A stretch of DNA of 36,774 nt from an uncultured Coriobacteriaceae bacterium (GTDB lineage Bacteria > Actinomycetota > Coriobacteriia > Coriobacteriales > Atopobiaceae), in assembly GCA_902790135.1 (NCBI GenBank), contig CADAQM010000043.1, positions 1 to 36,774 of the forward strand, written 5' to 3'. A program made the position numbers and the translations under genes. A model generated the notes under the pieces. It saw only the letters and a program-made list of their open reading frames with translations. It made no database searches and was not told the DNA's origin. Below, in pieces: positions 7,784-16,757 of the stretch. Every line of letters starts with the position of its first letter. Positions within the stretch are counted from its first letter, which is position 1.

Positions 7784-7818
7784 GTGACACACTTGCTCCG
7801 TGGGAGTTAGTGTGTCAC
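7784..7818. repeat. 35-bp palindromic repeat, copy 1
   Basis: The perfect 10-bp arms GTGACACACT and AGTGTGTCAC enclose an inner CTCC-GTG-GGAG hairpin, which gives a 35-bp cruciform. It starts 4 bases after the ATP-grasp stop. Its reverse complement matches copy 2 at 34 of 35 positions. It is a possible terminator. Confidence 0.85.
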
Positions 7819-7854
7819 TGGCCAGGGGCAACAAGATGGCTGTGAGGGGTAGCC

Positions 7855-8670
7855 ATGGACGAGAGGGTGTTCACGACAAAGAGTGGTTCGGTGTATTACT
7901 GGGTGGACGGGGCTGCGGGGCTTGACGCCGTTTGGCTGGTCTTTCTGCCAGGCCTGACGGCTGACCACACGCTCTTCGACGCGCAGATGAGCCACTTCTC
8001 CGGAAAGGCGAACTGCCTTGTGTGGGACGCGCCGGCTCATGGGCTGTCCCGCCCGTATCCGCTCGACTTCACTATGGACGACTACGCGCGCATCCTGCGT
8101 GACATCCTGCAGGTCGAGGGAATCGTACGGCCTGTGTTGGTGGGACAGTCGCTTGGTGGCTACGTGTCACAGGCGTTCATTGACCTCTTTCCCGGTGAGG
8201 CGGCGGGCTTTGTCTCCATCGATTCCGCCCCGCTCAAGCGCAGGTACTATCCCACCTGGGAGGTCAAGTTCCTGCGCCACACCAAGGGCATGTACCAGTC
8301 CATCCCCTGGGCGCTGCTCAAGCCGTGGGGTTCGATGGGTGCATCGACCACCCCGCAGGGCCGCGAGAACATGCGCTCGTTCATGGACTCCTACGACAAG
8401 AAGGAGTACGTCAATCTTGCCGCGCATGGCTACAGGATGCTTGCCGACGCGATCGAGGCTGAGCGCGCCTACGACATCGACTGTCCGGCGCTCCTCCTCT
8501 GCGGCGAGAGGGACCATGCGGGTGACGTGAAGCCCTTCAACCGCAAGTGGACCAAGGGCGAGGGGATTCCGCTCGTGTGGGTGCCTGGCGCTGGCCACAA
8601 CTCGAACGTCGACAACCCCGCCTTCGTGAACGAGCAGATCGAGCGCTTCCTCGCAGACGTGACACACTAA
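7855..8670 (+). CDS. Alpha/beta hydrolase
   Basis: This 271-aa hydrolase has the nucleophile elbow GQSLGGY (Ser at about residue 102), the oxyanion region FLPGLTADH, the acid region LLLCGERDHAGD and the catalytic His in GAGHNSN near residue 258. The lid region (KRRYYPTWEVKFLRH to MGASTTPQG) probably determines specificity. The substrate is an unknown ester or amide. There is no signal peptide, so it is cytoplasmic. GAGGGG precedes the ATG at correct spacing. Unusually, the last codons (DVTH and stop) lie inside copy 2 of the palindromic repeat, and copy 1 in inverted orientation lies upstream, so the gene is bracketed by the repeat. Confidence 0.9.
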   Translation: MDERVFTTKSGSVYYWVDGAAGLDAVWLVFLPGLTADHTLFDAQMSHFSGKANCLVWDAPAHGLSRPYPLDFTMDDYARILRDILQVEGIVRPVLVGQSLGGYVSQAFIDLFPGEAAGFVSIDSAPLKRRYYPTWEVKFLRHTKGMYQSIPWALLKPWGSMGASTTPQGRENMRSFMDSYDKKEYVNLAAHGYRMLADAIEAERAYDIDCPALLLCGERDHAGDVKPFNRKWTKGEGIPLVWVPGAGHNSNVDNPAFVNEQIERFLADVTH

Positions 8671-8693
8671 CTCCCACGGAGCAAGTGTGTCAT
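8659..8693. repeat. 35-bp palindromic repeat, copy 2
   Basis: This copy is inverted relative to copy 1. It contains the stop codon of the alpha/beta hydrolase gene (8668-8670), and its last base touches the stop codon of the convergent mscS-type gene (8693-8695). The outermost pair is G-T; the other nine outer pairs and the inner CTCC-CAC-GGAG stem are intact. Confidence 0.85.
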
Positions 8694-9505
8694 CAGCCCT
8701 GGTTTCGGAACCAGCGGGGGTCGGTGTCGTGCGCGACATCGGCGAGGTAGCCGCGCTCGGAAATAGCAATCATCACGGCATCCATGGCGCGGGTCGCATA
8801 CTCGATGTCGGAGATGAAGACGCGGATGGAGGCCTGGGTGCCCAGCGCCGACGAGCCCAAGAACAGTACCTGCGGGTTGTATCCCTCGGCAATCCAGCCG
8901 TTTCTCGTCAGAACGGTGGCTGCCAGCGACTCGATGTCGAGTTTCACCTGCGACAGGTTGACGCCCGGCGCGATGTCGGCCTCAAAGATGTGACGGCAGG
9001 CCATCTTTCCCGTGAGGCGCATGAAGCTGCCGCTCAGGATGGCCGAGTTTGAGATGATGTGGCGCACGCCATCGCGGTCGCGGATGGTGATCTGGTGCCA
9101 GTTGATGTCCATGACCTCGCCACGGTGCTCGCCCAGGATCACCTGGTCTCCCACCGAGACGATGTCGCCCATGACGATGAGGATGCCTGCGACGATGCTC
9201 TTGATCAGGTCCTGCAGACCAAGCGAGACGACGAGCGACGTGACCCCAAGTGCGGAGATAATGCCGCCCATCTCAACATGAAAGACGTTCTGTCCGAGAA
9301 AGAAGACCACGCTTAGCCAGACGACCACGCGGAAGATGTTGATCATCAGCGAGAGCTCGTGCATGCCGATGTCGCCCAGGCGCCTGTGCAGGAAGCTGGT
9401 AACGAGGTGAATGGAGACTGCCGTGATGCAGAAGGTCAGCGAGGTGATCAGCAGCGCGGTGGGAAGCTCCCCGTATGTGTGACTGAGCGTTTCGATGATG
9501 CCCAT
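8693..9505 (-). CDS. MscS-family mechanosensitive ion channel
   Basis: This is a small-conductance mechanosensitive channel of 270 aa. Three membrane helices are visible: about 15-38, 53-75 and the pore helix 80-110. The pore-helix region contains GVTSLVVSLGLQDLIKSIVAGI, with the Gly/Ala packing typical of MscS TM3. The cytoplasmic beta domain follows (IVSVGDQVILGEHRGEVMDINW, then SNSAILSGSF). A C-terminal alpha/beta vestibule contains a YNPQVLFLGSSALG strand. It releases solutes during hypo-osmotic shock. The ATG at 9505 has GGGAGAGGA upstream. The gene converges with the hydrolase gene, and the two stop codons share the palindromic repeat. Confidence 0.92.
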   Translation of the reverse strand: MGIIETLSHTYGELPTALLITSLTFCITAVSIHLVTSFLHRRLGDIGMHELSLMINIFRVVVWLSVVFFLGQNVFHVEMGGIISALGVTSLVVSLGLQDLIKSIVAGILIVMGDIVSVGDQVILGEHRGEVMDINWHQITIRDRDGVRHIISNSAILSGSFMRLTGKMACRHIFEADIAPGVNLSQVKLDIESLAATVLTRNGWIAEGYNPQVLFLGSSALGTQASIRVFISDIEYATRAMDAVMIAISERGYLADVAHDTDPRWFRNQG

Positions 9506-9636
9506 GGTCCTCTCCCGTGCCTGTCAGCCGGCGCCTGTGGTCGTGAGTAGGCACCATCGTAGCATCGGAACCCCTCCCAAGAAGGGGCGAGCCAAGCCTG
9601 TCATGCGACTGGCTTCAATGAGGGCGATGTAAGTTG

Positions 9637-9679
9637 TCCGCGGCTGCGTACCCGTGGTTCACGGACACGCAGCCGCGGA
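9637..9679 (-). terminator. Terminator hairpin of the OPT transporter gene
   Basis: The 13-bp arms (9637-9649 and 9667-9679, core CCGCGGCTGCGT) enclose an inner CCGTG-GTT-CACGG stem. It starts 8 bases after the transporter stop codon. There is no strong T-run, so it may act as a 3'-stabilising hairpin as well as a terminator. Confidence 0.65.
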
Positions 9680-9686
9680 TATGCGT

Positions 9687-11345
9687 TTATCCCAGGAGAC
9701 CTGCGACGACGGTGGTCAGCGCGATGAGCACGCCCACGATGCTCTCGCCGCCGAGCAGGCCAGAGGCGACGATGATGCCCGTGTCGTCGTGGCTGAGCTC
9801 GCCGGTATCGGCCGCACCCTTGAACAGGTGGTCGTACGCCAGCTTGACGAGGGCGCCCAGCGGAGCGGAGAGCGACATGTAGAACGGCAGGTAGACGCCC
9901 AGGCCGATCATCATGGAGGGCAGCCCCAGGCAGTACAGGACGATGCCGCCGACAAGACCGAGCACGAAGGCAGGCACGCTGGGGATGCCCGAGACCATGG
10001 TGGCCACGACCGACGCCTGTGCGGATACGAAGAGCTGTCCCGGACCAAAGGCATCGGTGCCGTAGGCGCTGGCCAGGGCGACCATCACTGTGGCGGAGAC
10101 AACCGTGCCGATGAGTGCGCCGATCGCCTGGCCAAGCCACATGTGGCGCGGGTTGGTGCCCAGCATCTGGCCGGTCTTGAAGTCGCTCATCACGTCGCCG
10201 CCCAATCCGCAGGCCACGGCGACGATGCCCGCCACAAAGAACAGCTTGACCTGGCTCACGTTGCAGGTGGCGGCTACGGCGAGCAGCACGATGAGACCGA
10301 AGATCTCCATGGGGTCGATGCCGGTCTGTCCGACCGACTGAGCGCTCATGATGGCGGTGACAAAGCTCAGGGCCACGATGATGGCGGTGGCAACGGGTCC
10401 CATGCTGAGGGCGAGGCAGATGCAGAGGGCGGCAAGGCCAACCAGCAGCGCGAGCAGCCCGCCATCGCCCTTGCGCAGGTCAGTGAGGGCGGATCCGTTC
10501 TCGGCATTCTTGCTGCCCTGCAGGTATCCGGCCAGCTTGGGCAGGATGTCGCGGATGACGACGCCCAGGCCAGATCCCATCATGAGGCCCATGCCGAGGC
10601 TCGAGACGATGCCCTGAGCAGTCGCTACGTCCCAAAGGCCAGCCGCCGTGCCACCCATGATGATGCCGACGTTGGCGAGAAGTGCGCCGCCGAACCAGAA
10701 GGCCATGGCCGCGCCGCCCACGAGAAAGCCCACCGAGAGCAGCATTGGCGAGTTGTACAGACCAAAGCTCACGCCGGGGATGGGCAGTGCCAGCAGCATG
10801 GGCGGAATGAGGCCCAGCACGTCACGAGCGAGACTCCAGATGCCAGCGATGGCCATCGACGCAAAGAGCTTGATGCCCGTGGCTCCGCCCGCGTTGCTTG
10901 CCTTGAGGGTCTCGGCCGCTGCGACGCCGATGGGGTACTCGAGGTTCGACTCGTCAACCAGGCGCTTGCGGATGAGCGCGGTCGCGACCAGGCCGAGCAG
11001 CGTGCCCGCCAGTGCGACAAAGAGCATGTCAGCCCAGCTGACCTCGTCCGCCAGGCCGAGCATCCAGATGCCAGGGATGGTGAAGGCCAGGCCACCGGCA
11101 ACCATGGATCCCGCCGACATGATGATCTGCGTGACGTTTGCCTCGTTGAGGCTCGTGCGACCAAAGGCGCGCAGCAGCACCAGCGCGGTGATGGAGGTGA
11201 AGATGGTAGGCCAGGGGAGTGCGCCCATCTTGAGGGCGGTGTACACGGACGACGCCGTGATGATGATGCAGCCGACGATTCCGATCACAAGTCCGGGCAC
11301 GCTCAGCCACGGGCGCTTCTCAGCGCGGTCGATCTTGACGTTCAT
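9687..11345 (-). CDS. OPT family oligopeptide transporter
   Basis: This integral membrane transporter of 552 aa has about 14 hydrophobic segments. Family hallmarks include the N-terminal SSVYTALKMGALPWPTIF segment, VGVAAAETLKASN-like repeats and GLGGDVMSDFKTGQMLGTNP in the second half. OPT proteins import small peptides or peptide-metal complexes using a proton gradient. The start at 11345 is chosen because AAGGAG lies 5 bases upstream. The frame stays open further upstream but has no ribosome site there. The gene diverges from the CoaX-like gene and has a terminator hairpin right after its stop. With oppABCDF nearby, it adds a second, ATP-independent peptide uptake route. Confidence 0.92.
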   Translation of the reverse strand: MNVKIDRAEKRPWLSVPGLVIGIVGCIIITASSVYTALKMGALPWPTIFTSITALVLLRAFGRTSLNEANVTQIIMSAGSMVAGGLAFTIPGIWMLGLADEVSWADMLFVALAGTLLGLVATALIRKRLVDESNLEYPIGVAAAETLKASNAGGATGIKLFASMAIAGIWSLARDVLGLIPPMLLALPIPGVSFGLYNSPMLLSVGFLVGGAAMAFWFGGALLANVGIIMGGTAAGLWDVATAQGIVSSLGMGLMMGSGLGVVIRDILPKLAGYLQGSKNAENGSALTDLRKGDGGLLALLVGLAALCICLALSMGPVATAIIVALSFVTAIMSAQSVGQTGIDPMEIFGLIVLLAVAATCNVSQVKLFFVAGIVAVACGLGGDVMSDFKTGQMLGTNPRHMWLGQAIGALIGTVVSATVMVALASAYGTDAFGPGQLFVSAQASVVATMVSGIPSVPAFVLGLVGGIVLYCLGLPSMMIGLGVYLPFYMSLSAPLGALVKLAYDHLFKGAADTGELSHDDTGIIVASGLLGGESIVGVLIALTTVVAGLLG

Positions 11346-11366
11346 GTTGTCTCCTTCGTATATCCG

Positions 11367-11383
11367 CCACCCCTGTCGGGTGG
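11367..11383. promoter_or_regulatory. Short inverted repeat in divergent promoter region
   Basis: CCACCC-CTGTC-GGGTGG lies in the 127-bp region between the OPT and CoaX-like genes. It is a candidate operator, or a small hairpin in the OPT leader. A TATACC box at 11411-11416 could be the -10 of the plus-strand gene; no clear -35 is visible. Confidence 0.3.
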
Positions 11384-11472
11384 TCGGGTTACGGCACGAC
11401 GGAGTAGAGTATACCCATGGGGCGCGCGGGCAAAACGCCCTTTCGCCGCCATCACCAAACGAGGAGGGTCTC

Positions 11473-12258
11473 ATGAGTGTCACCCCAAAGGGGAGCGTCG
11501 TTGCCATCAACGTGGGAAACCGGACCACGCGCATCGGGCTCTATGTGGATGGCGAGGCAGTCGGCCGCTGCAAGCTGACGACACGCGACCATCTGACCAC
11601 CGACGAGGTGCGTATGCAGCTGCGTCAGGTGCTGGACGGGTTCGGGTTCGAGGGTCTGCCTGACGGCGTGATCCTCTCCTGCGTGGTGCCGTCGCTGGCC
11701 AACAACTGGGAGCTGGGCCTGGCAGGCATCAGTGCGTCGCGTCCGCTCGTAGTGGGTGCCGGCCTCAAGACAGGTGTCAAGTTGCGCCAGGAGGATCCGG
11801 CGGGCGTGGGTTCCGACCGTGTTGCCAACGTGGTGGCGGCGCGGGAGTCCTACGGCCAGCCGGTGATCGTGGTCTCGCTCGGCACGACCACCAACATCGA
11901 GGTCGTGGATAGGACGGGCGCCTTTGTGGGCGGCATCATCGCGCCAGGACTCTCGCTGGGTGCCAAGGCGCTCTCGCAGGAGGCGGCGCGACTGCCAGAG
12001 GTGGAGCTGCGCGTGCCGACCAAGGCCGTCGGTCGCAACACGCGTGCGGCCATGCAGTCAGGCGTGATGCTCGGCGAGGCGGTGCGTATCGACGGCCTGC
12101 TCGACGCGGTTATGGGCGAGATGGGCTGCGAGCCGCAGGTCGTGATGACCGGTGGCGCCGCAACCACCATCGGTGCGCTCATGCGCCACGACTATGTGGT
12201 GGACGAGGATCTCACGCTGCGCGGCTTGTCCCAGATCTGGTACCTAAACCGCAGATAG
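11473..12258 (+). CDS. Type III pantothenate kinase-like protein with altered active site
   Basis: This 261-aa member of the CoaX (type III pantothenate kinase) fold keeps the late family motifs: GSDRVANVVAA (113-123), GIIAPGLSLGAKAL, RLPEVEL, VGRNTRAAMQSG and TGGAA. Key phosphate-binding residues differ. The usual D-x-G-N-T near the N-terminus reads NVGNRTT (Asn13 for Asp, Arg17 for Thr). The usual D-F-G-T-A-T motif reads SLGTTT (Ser135 for Asp). The GxDR Asp115 is kept. This suggests a paralogue with changed or lost kinase activity, perhaps regulatory, rather than the main CoaX. Length and domain order are normal. GAGGAGGG precedes the ATG. Confidence 0.8.
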   Translation: MSVTPKGSVVAINVGNRTTRIGLYVDGEAVGRCKLTTRDHLTTDEVRMQLRQVLDGFGFEGLPDGVILSCVVPSLANNWELGLAGISASRPLVVGAGLKTGVKLRQEDPAGVGSDRVANVVAARESYGQPVIVVSLGTTTNIEVVDRTGAFVGGIIAPGLSLGAKALSQEAARLPEVELRVPTKAVGRNTRAAMQSGVMLGEAVRIDGLLDAVMGEMGCEPQVVMTGGAATTIGALMRHDYVVDEDLTLRGLSQIWYLNRR

Positions 12259-12303
12259 AAGCCCTGGCTCTTTGGGTATCCTAGTCTCATTGACCCACAC
12301 GAC

Positions 12304-12317
12304 GTTTGGAGGCAAAC
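12304..12317 (+). promoter_or_regulatory. Ribosome site held in a small hairpin loop
   Basis: GTTTG-GAGG-CAAAC places the Shine-Dalgarno bases of the glutaredoxin gene in the tetraloop of a 5-bp stem ending one base before the ATG. It may tune translation; it could also be chance. Confidence 0.35.
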
Positions 12318-12318
12318 C

Positions 12319-12584
12319 ATGACCACGCTCGACGACCTCATCCTCTACGAGCTCCCCGGCTGCCCCTTCTGCGCGAAGGTGGACCGCTTCCTCAAGCAGA
12401 ACGACCTCGAGGTGGAGCGTCGCATGATCACCGAGGGCACCAACCGTGAGGACCTCATCGCCATCGGCGGCAAGAAGCAGTGCCCCTGCCTGATCATCGA
12501 CGGCAAGGCGCTCTACGAGTCGGACGACATCATCGACTACCTGCGCACGCGAAGGAGGCCTGCCCCGTGCCCTGGCTGCAGTAG
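12319..12584 (+). CDS. Glutaredoxin family protein, probably frameshifted at the C-terminus
   Basis: This small thiol-disulfide oxidoreductase has the redox motif CPFC (ELPGCPFCAKVDRF), the cis-proline region KKQCPCLIIDG and the helix ESDDIIDYLRTR. Family members are usually 75-90 aa. In the given frame the protein would run on to 12690 with a low-complexity tail. That tail would be translated through a strong terminator hairpin at 12631-12666. A one-base shift near 12550 instead gives KEACPVPWLQ and a stop at 12582-12584, for a total of about 88 aa. I take that as the authentic end. The base difference may be a real mutation or a sequence error. GGAGG precedes the ATG. Confidence 0.75.
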
Positions 12585-12630
12585 CGCAGCCAGCGCCACC
12601 CCTGCGCCGCATCCCATAGCCGCACGAAAG

Positions 12631-12666
12631 AAGGCGTGCGCTTGGTTGGTTCCAAGCGCACGCCTT
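12631..12666. terminator. Intrinsic terminator, probably bidirectional
   Basis: The perfect 15-bp arms (12631-12645 and 12652-12666, AAGGCGTGCGCTTGG and complement) enclose a TTGGTT loop, with an A-rich flank upstream and TTTCTC downstream. It separates the glutaredoxin gene from the convergent minus-strand gene. Confidence 0.85.
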
Positions 12667-12694
12667 TCTCACGTTGCGATATGTGCGTGACCGG

Positions 12695-12925
12695 CTAGGT
12701 CCAGGCCGCCACCATGATTGCAATGACGATGCCGAAGATCACCACATAGACAAGGCCAACGGAAAGCGCGGCCTTGAGCGTGCCGAGGATGACCATGGCA
12801 CGCTCCTCGTCGTCCTGCAGCTCGTTGGCGATGCTGCTCATGGAGCGATGCTCGGGTTTCACGGCCCCGCGCAGGTCGCTCATGTCGGCGATGGTGCGAC
12901 CGTCATCGTCAAACTCATCTGTCAT
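12695..12925 (-). CDS. Small acidic single-helix membrane protein
   Basis: This 76-aa protein has an acidic N-terminus (MTDEFDDDGRTIADMSDL), a polar middle (SSIANELQDDEERAMV) and one C-terminal membrane helix (SVGLVYVVIFGIVIAIMVA). The DDDGRTIADMS start resembles small membrane proteins that I associate with Coriobacteriia; their function is unknown. I start at the second ATG (12925) because AGGA lies 6 bases upstream. The first ATG, 5 codons earlier, has poor spacing. It follows oppF with an 18-base gap and could be part of that transcript. Confidence 0.7.
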   Translation of the reverse strand: MTDEFDDDGRTIADMSDLRGAVKPEHRSMSSIANELQDDEERAMVILGTLKAALSVGLVYVVIFGIVIAIMVAAWT

Positions 12926-12943
12926 GCGGCGTCCTGACATACC

Positions 12944-13983
12944 TTATGCCTGCTCGTTCTCGTCGTCGTACAGGTGGCAGACCACAAAGTGGCCGGGCTC
13001 GATCTCCTTCTGCTTGGGCGCCACGTGCTTGCAGCACTCCATGCATCGGCTGCAGCGCGTGTGGAACTTGCAGCCTGCGGGCGGGTCGGCGGGCGAGGGA
13101 ATGGAGCCCTCCAGCACGATGCGGTTCATCTTTGCGTCGGGATCCGGGATGGGAATCGCCGAGAAAAGCGCCTGCGTGTAGGGGTGCAGCGGATTGGCGA
13201 AGATGTCCTTCTTCTCGCCGTACTCCACGAGGTTGCCCAGGTACATGACGCCCACCGTGTCGGAGATGTGCTCGACGACGGAGAGGTCGTGGCTGATGAA
13301 GAGGTACGTGAGCTTGCGCTGCTCCTGCAGCTCGCGCAGCAGGTTGATGATCTGCGCCTGGATGGACACGTCGAGTGCGGAGACCGGCTCGTCGCAGACC
13401 ACGAACTCGGGGTTCAGGGCAAGCGCGCGGGCGATGCAGATGCGCTGGCGCTGGCCGCCGGAGAACTCGTGCGGGTAGCGCTCCTTCTGGAAGGGCTGCA
13501 GGCCGCACTGGTCCATGATCTCGTCAACGTAGTCGTCGAGCTCGGACTTGGGCACCAGATTGTGCTCGCGCACGGCCTCACCGATGATTTCGGCGATGGG
13601 CAGACGCGGCGACAGGCTGGAGAACGGGTCCTGGAAGATGATCTGCATCTTGGTGCGCAGGTGACGCAGCTCCTCGTGGGAGAGGTCGTAGACCTCCTGG
13701 CCGTTGAAGAGGACGTCACCGGCGGTCTTGTCGCTCGAGAGGCGCAGGATGGTGCGACCCGTGGTGGTCTTGCCACAGCCAGACTCGCCGACGAGGCCCA
13801 TCGTGGTGCCACGCTTGAGGTTGAAGGTCACGCCGTCGACGGCCTTCACGGCGCCGATTTCGCGGTTGAAGAAGCCGCCCTTGATGGGGAAGTACTTCTT
13901 GAGGTTCCGCACCATGAGGATGTACTGCGGGTCGTACACCAGCGGCTCCACGTTCTCGGCCGTGGTCATGGTCTCTTGCTTGC

Positions 13984-13987
<4 letters not shown>
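12944..13987 (-). CDS. oppF: Oligopeptide ABC transporter ATP-binding protein OppF
   Basis: This is the second cytoplasmic ATPase of the oligopeptide importer, 347 aa. Motifs in order: Walker [10 protein letters not shown] (67-75), Q-loop near [11 protein letters not shown] (119-128), signature FSGGQRQR (175-182), Walker B FVVCDE (195-200) and H-loop His233. The C-terminal oligopeptide/dipeptide transporter extension includes [12 protein letters not shown] and a Cys-rich cluster ([14 protein letters not shown]). That cluster is of the kind reported to bind an iron-sulfur cluster in some Opp ATPases. The ATG overlaps the oppD stop as ATGA (13984-13987), so translation is coupled, and GGAGG lies upstream. 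A longer upstream reading in the same frame is not used. Confidence 0.95.
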
Positions 13988-15189
<1,202 letters not shown>

Positions 15190-15202
15190 GTGTCTCGCCT
15201 CC

Positions 15203-16745
15203 TTAGCGGTTCATCTTGGGGTCGAAGGCGTCGCGCAGGCCGTCGCCCACCAGGTTGAAGGCCAGGACGGTCGCCAGCAGGCAGACGCCGGCGGGAATCC
15301 AGATGAACCAGTAGTTGGTGAGCACGTAGGTGTCGTTGACGTCGTTGATGATGTTGCCCCACGAGGCGAACGGGAACTTGACGCCCAGGCCAAGGGAGCT
15401 GCGGGATCACGTTGGGGATGAGGTGACGGAAGATGCGGCGGGACGCGCGGATGCCCGTGGCCTCGGCGGCCGTCATGAACTCCTGCTCGCGGAGGGAGAG
15501 GATCTGGCCGCGCACGAGACGCGCGATGCTTGCCCAGCCGAGGAAGCCAAGCAGCAGCATGAGGTAGATCATGCGGATTTGCGGGTCGACGCGCAGGGCG
15601 TCCATGGCCGCGCCCAGGATGATGATCAGCGGCATCGAGGGGATGCAGTAGAAGACGTCGACGATACGCATGATGAGGTTGTCAACCCAGCCGCCGAAGT
15701 AGCCGGAGATGCCGCCCAGCACCACGCCGATGAAGGTCTCGATGAATACGACGATGAAGCCGATGTAGAGCGAGACGCGGCCGCCGTACATGAGGCGCGT
15801 GAGCATGTCCATGCCGTTGCGGTCGGTGCCCAGCCAGTGCTTCGTGCTGGGGGCGGAGTAGGTGTCGAAGACCTTGGTGGAGGTGGACTGCAGGACAGAC
15901 CAGCTCTTGGTGCCTGCATCGTACTTAAGGGTATAGTCGGCGGTGGTACCGTCCTCGCCGGTGAAGGAGAACTTGTTCTCGCCGGCCTCGATGGCCTCGA
16001 CGAGCTGCTCCTTGAACTGGCGTGTGAGGAAGACGTCGCTCATGATCGGCTGTACCACGTAACGGCTGGCATAGGCCACTTCGGTCTCGCCGTCCATGAC
16101 GGTACCAGCCTCGTCGATGGCGTAGGTGGTGCCATCATACTCGACGGTGTCCTTGCCTTCGGCGATGGCATACAGGATAGCGCGCTGGAAGGCGAAGGGG
16201 ATTTTCTCGGTGCCGGTCGACGAGCTCACGGTGTCGTAGGTTGCGAGCGCGATGGGCTCATCGGAGCCCTCGAGATACAGGGCGTAGATCTCGTCGCCTG
16301 CCTTGTCGCTAATCGCCTCGTAGCGATAGGTGACGCCCATTGCCTCGAAGGTATTGCTGTCGGACTTGAGTGCCAGCACGAGCTTCGCGCGGGCTACGGA
16401 GGGGAAATCGCTGTCGTTCTCGGCAATGTAGCGCAGGTCGGCGTTCTCCGTCACGGCGGCCCACTGCTTGTTCTGGTTGTCGTAGCGGTAGAACAGCTGG
16501 TCCTCGCGATACGGGCTGATGAGACCGCCGATAAAGGAGAAGATGAACATGAAGGCGAGAATCATCAGGCCAGTGACGGCCACACGATTGCGCAGGAAGC
16601 GCTTGACCACCAGCGCGGTGGGGGAAAGCGTCTTGACGCGGCGGTCGTCGTTGAGGGAGTACTCGGACTCCTCGGCAGATTGACCTTCGGCGTTGATCTG
16701 TTGGTTGACGAGGTCTTGCGTCTTTTCGGAAATGTCGTTTGCCAT
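15203..16745 (-). pseudogene. oppC: Oligopeptide ABC transporter permease OppC, interrupted by short deletion/frameshift
   Basis: This is a permease subunit. It has N-terminal helix 1 (about 56-76), a very long extracytoplasmic insert (about 80-300), then the binding-protein-dependent transport domain (LGTDRNGMDMLTRLMYGGRVSL, EATGIRASRRIFRHLIPNVIP with the EAA loop). Near 15393 the frame breaks after IPNVIPQL. The other frame supplies LGLGVKFPFASWGN and the normal end DAFDPKMNR with stop at 15203. Relatives carry about 20 residues of membrane helix between these blocks, so the lesion looks like a deletion of roughly 60 bases that is not a multiple of three. AGGAGGTGA precedes ATG 16745. If real, the importer would be inactive. 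If an assembly gap, the gene is intact. Confidence 0.85.
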
Positions 16746-16757
16746 ACGTCTCACCTC

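Noticed and set aside
7784..8693. Composite transposon formed by the two inverted palindromes
   Set aside because: There is no transposase, no visible target duplication, and a third copy stands alone at a stop codon; a terminator-like element is simpler.
9654..11663. Very long plus-strand open frame opposite the OPT transporter gene
   Set aside because: It is His/Asp/Gly-rich antisense reading of a high-GC gene, without a ribosome site or known domain.
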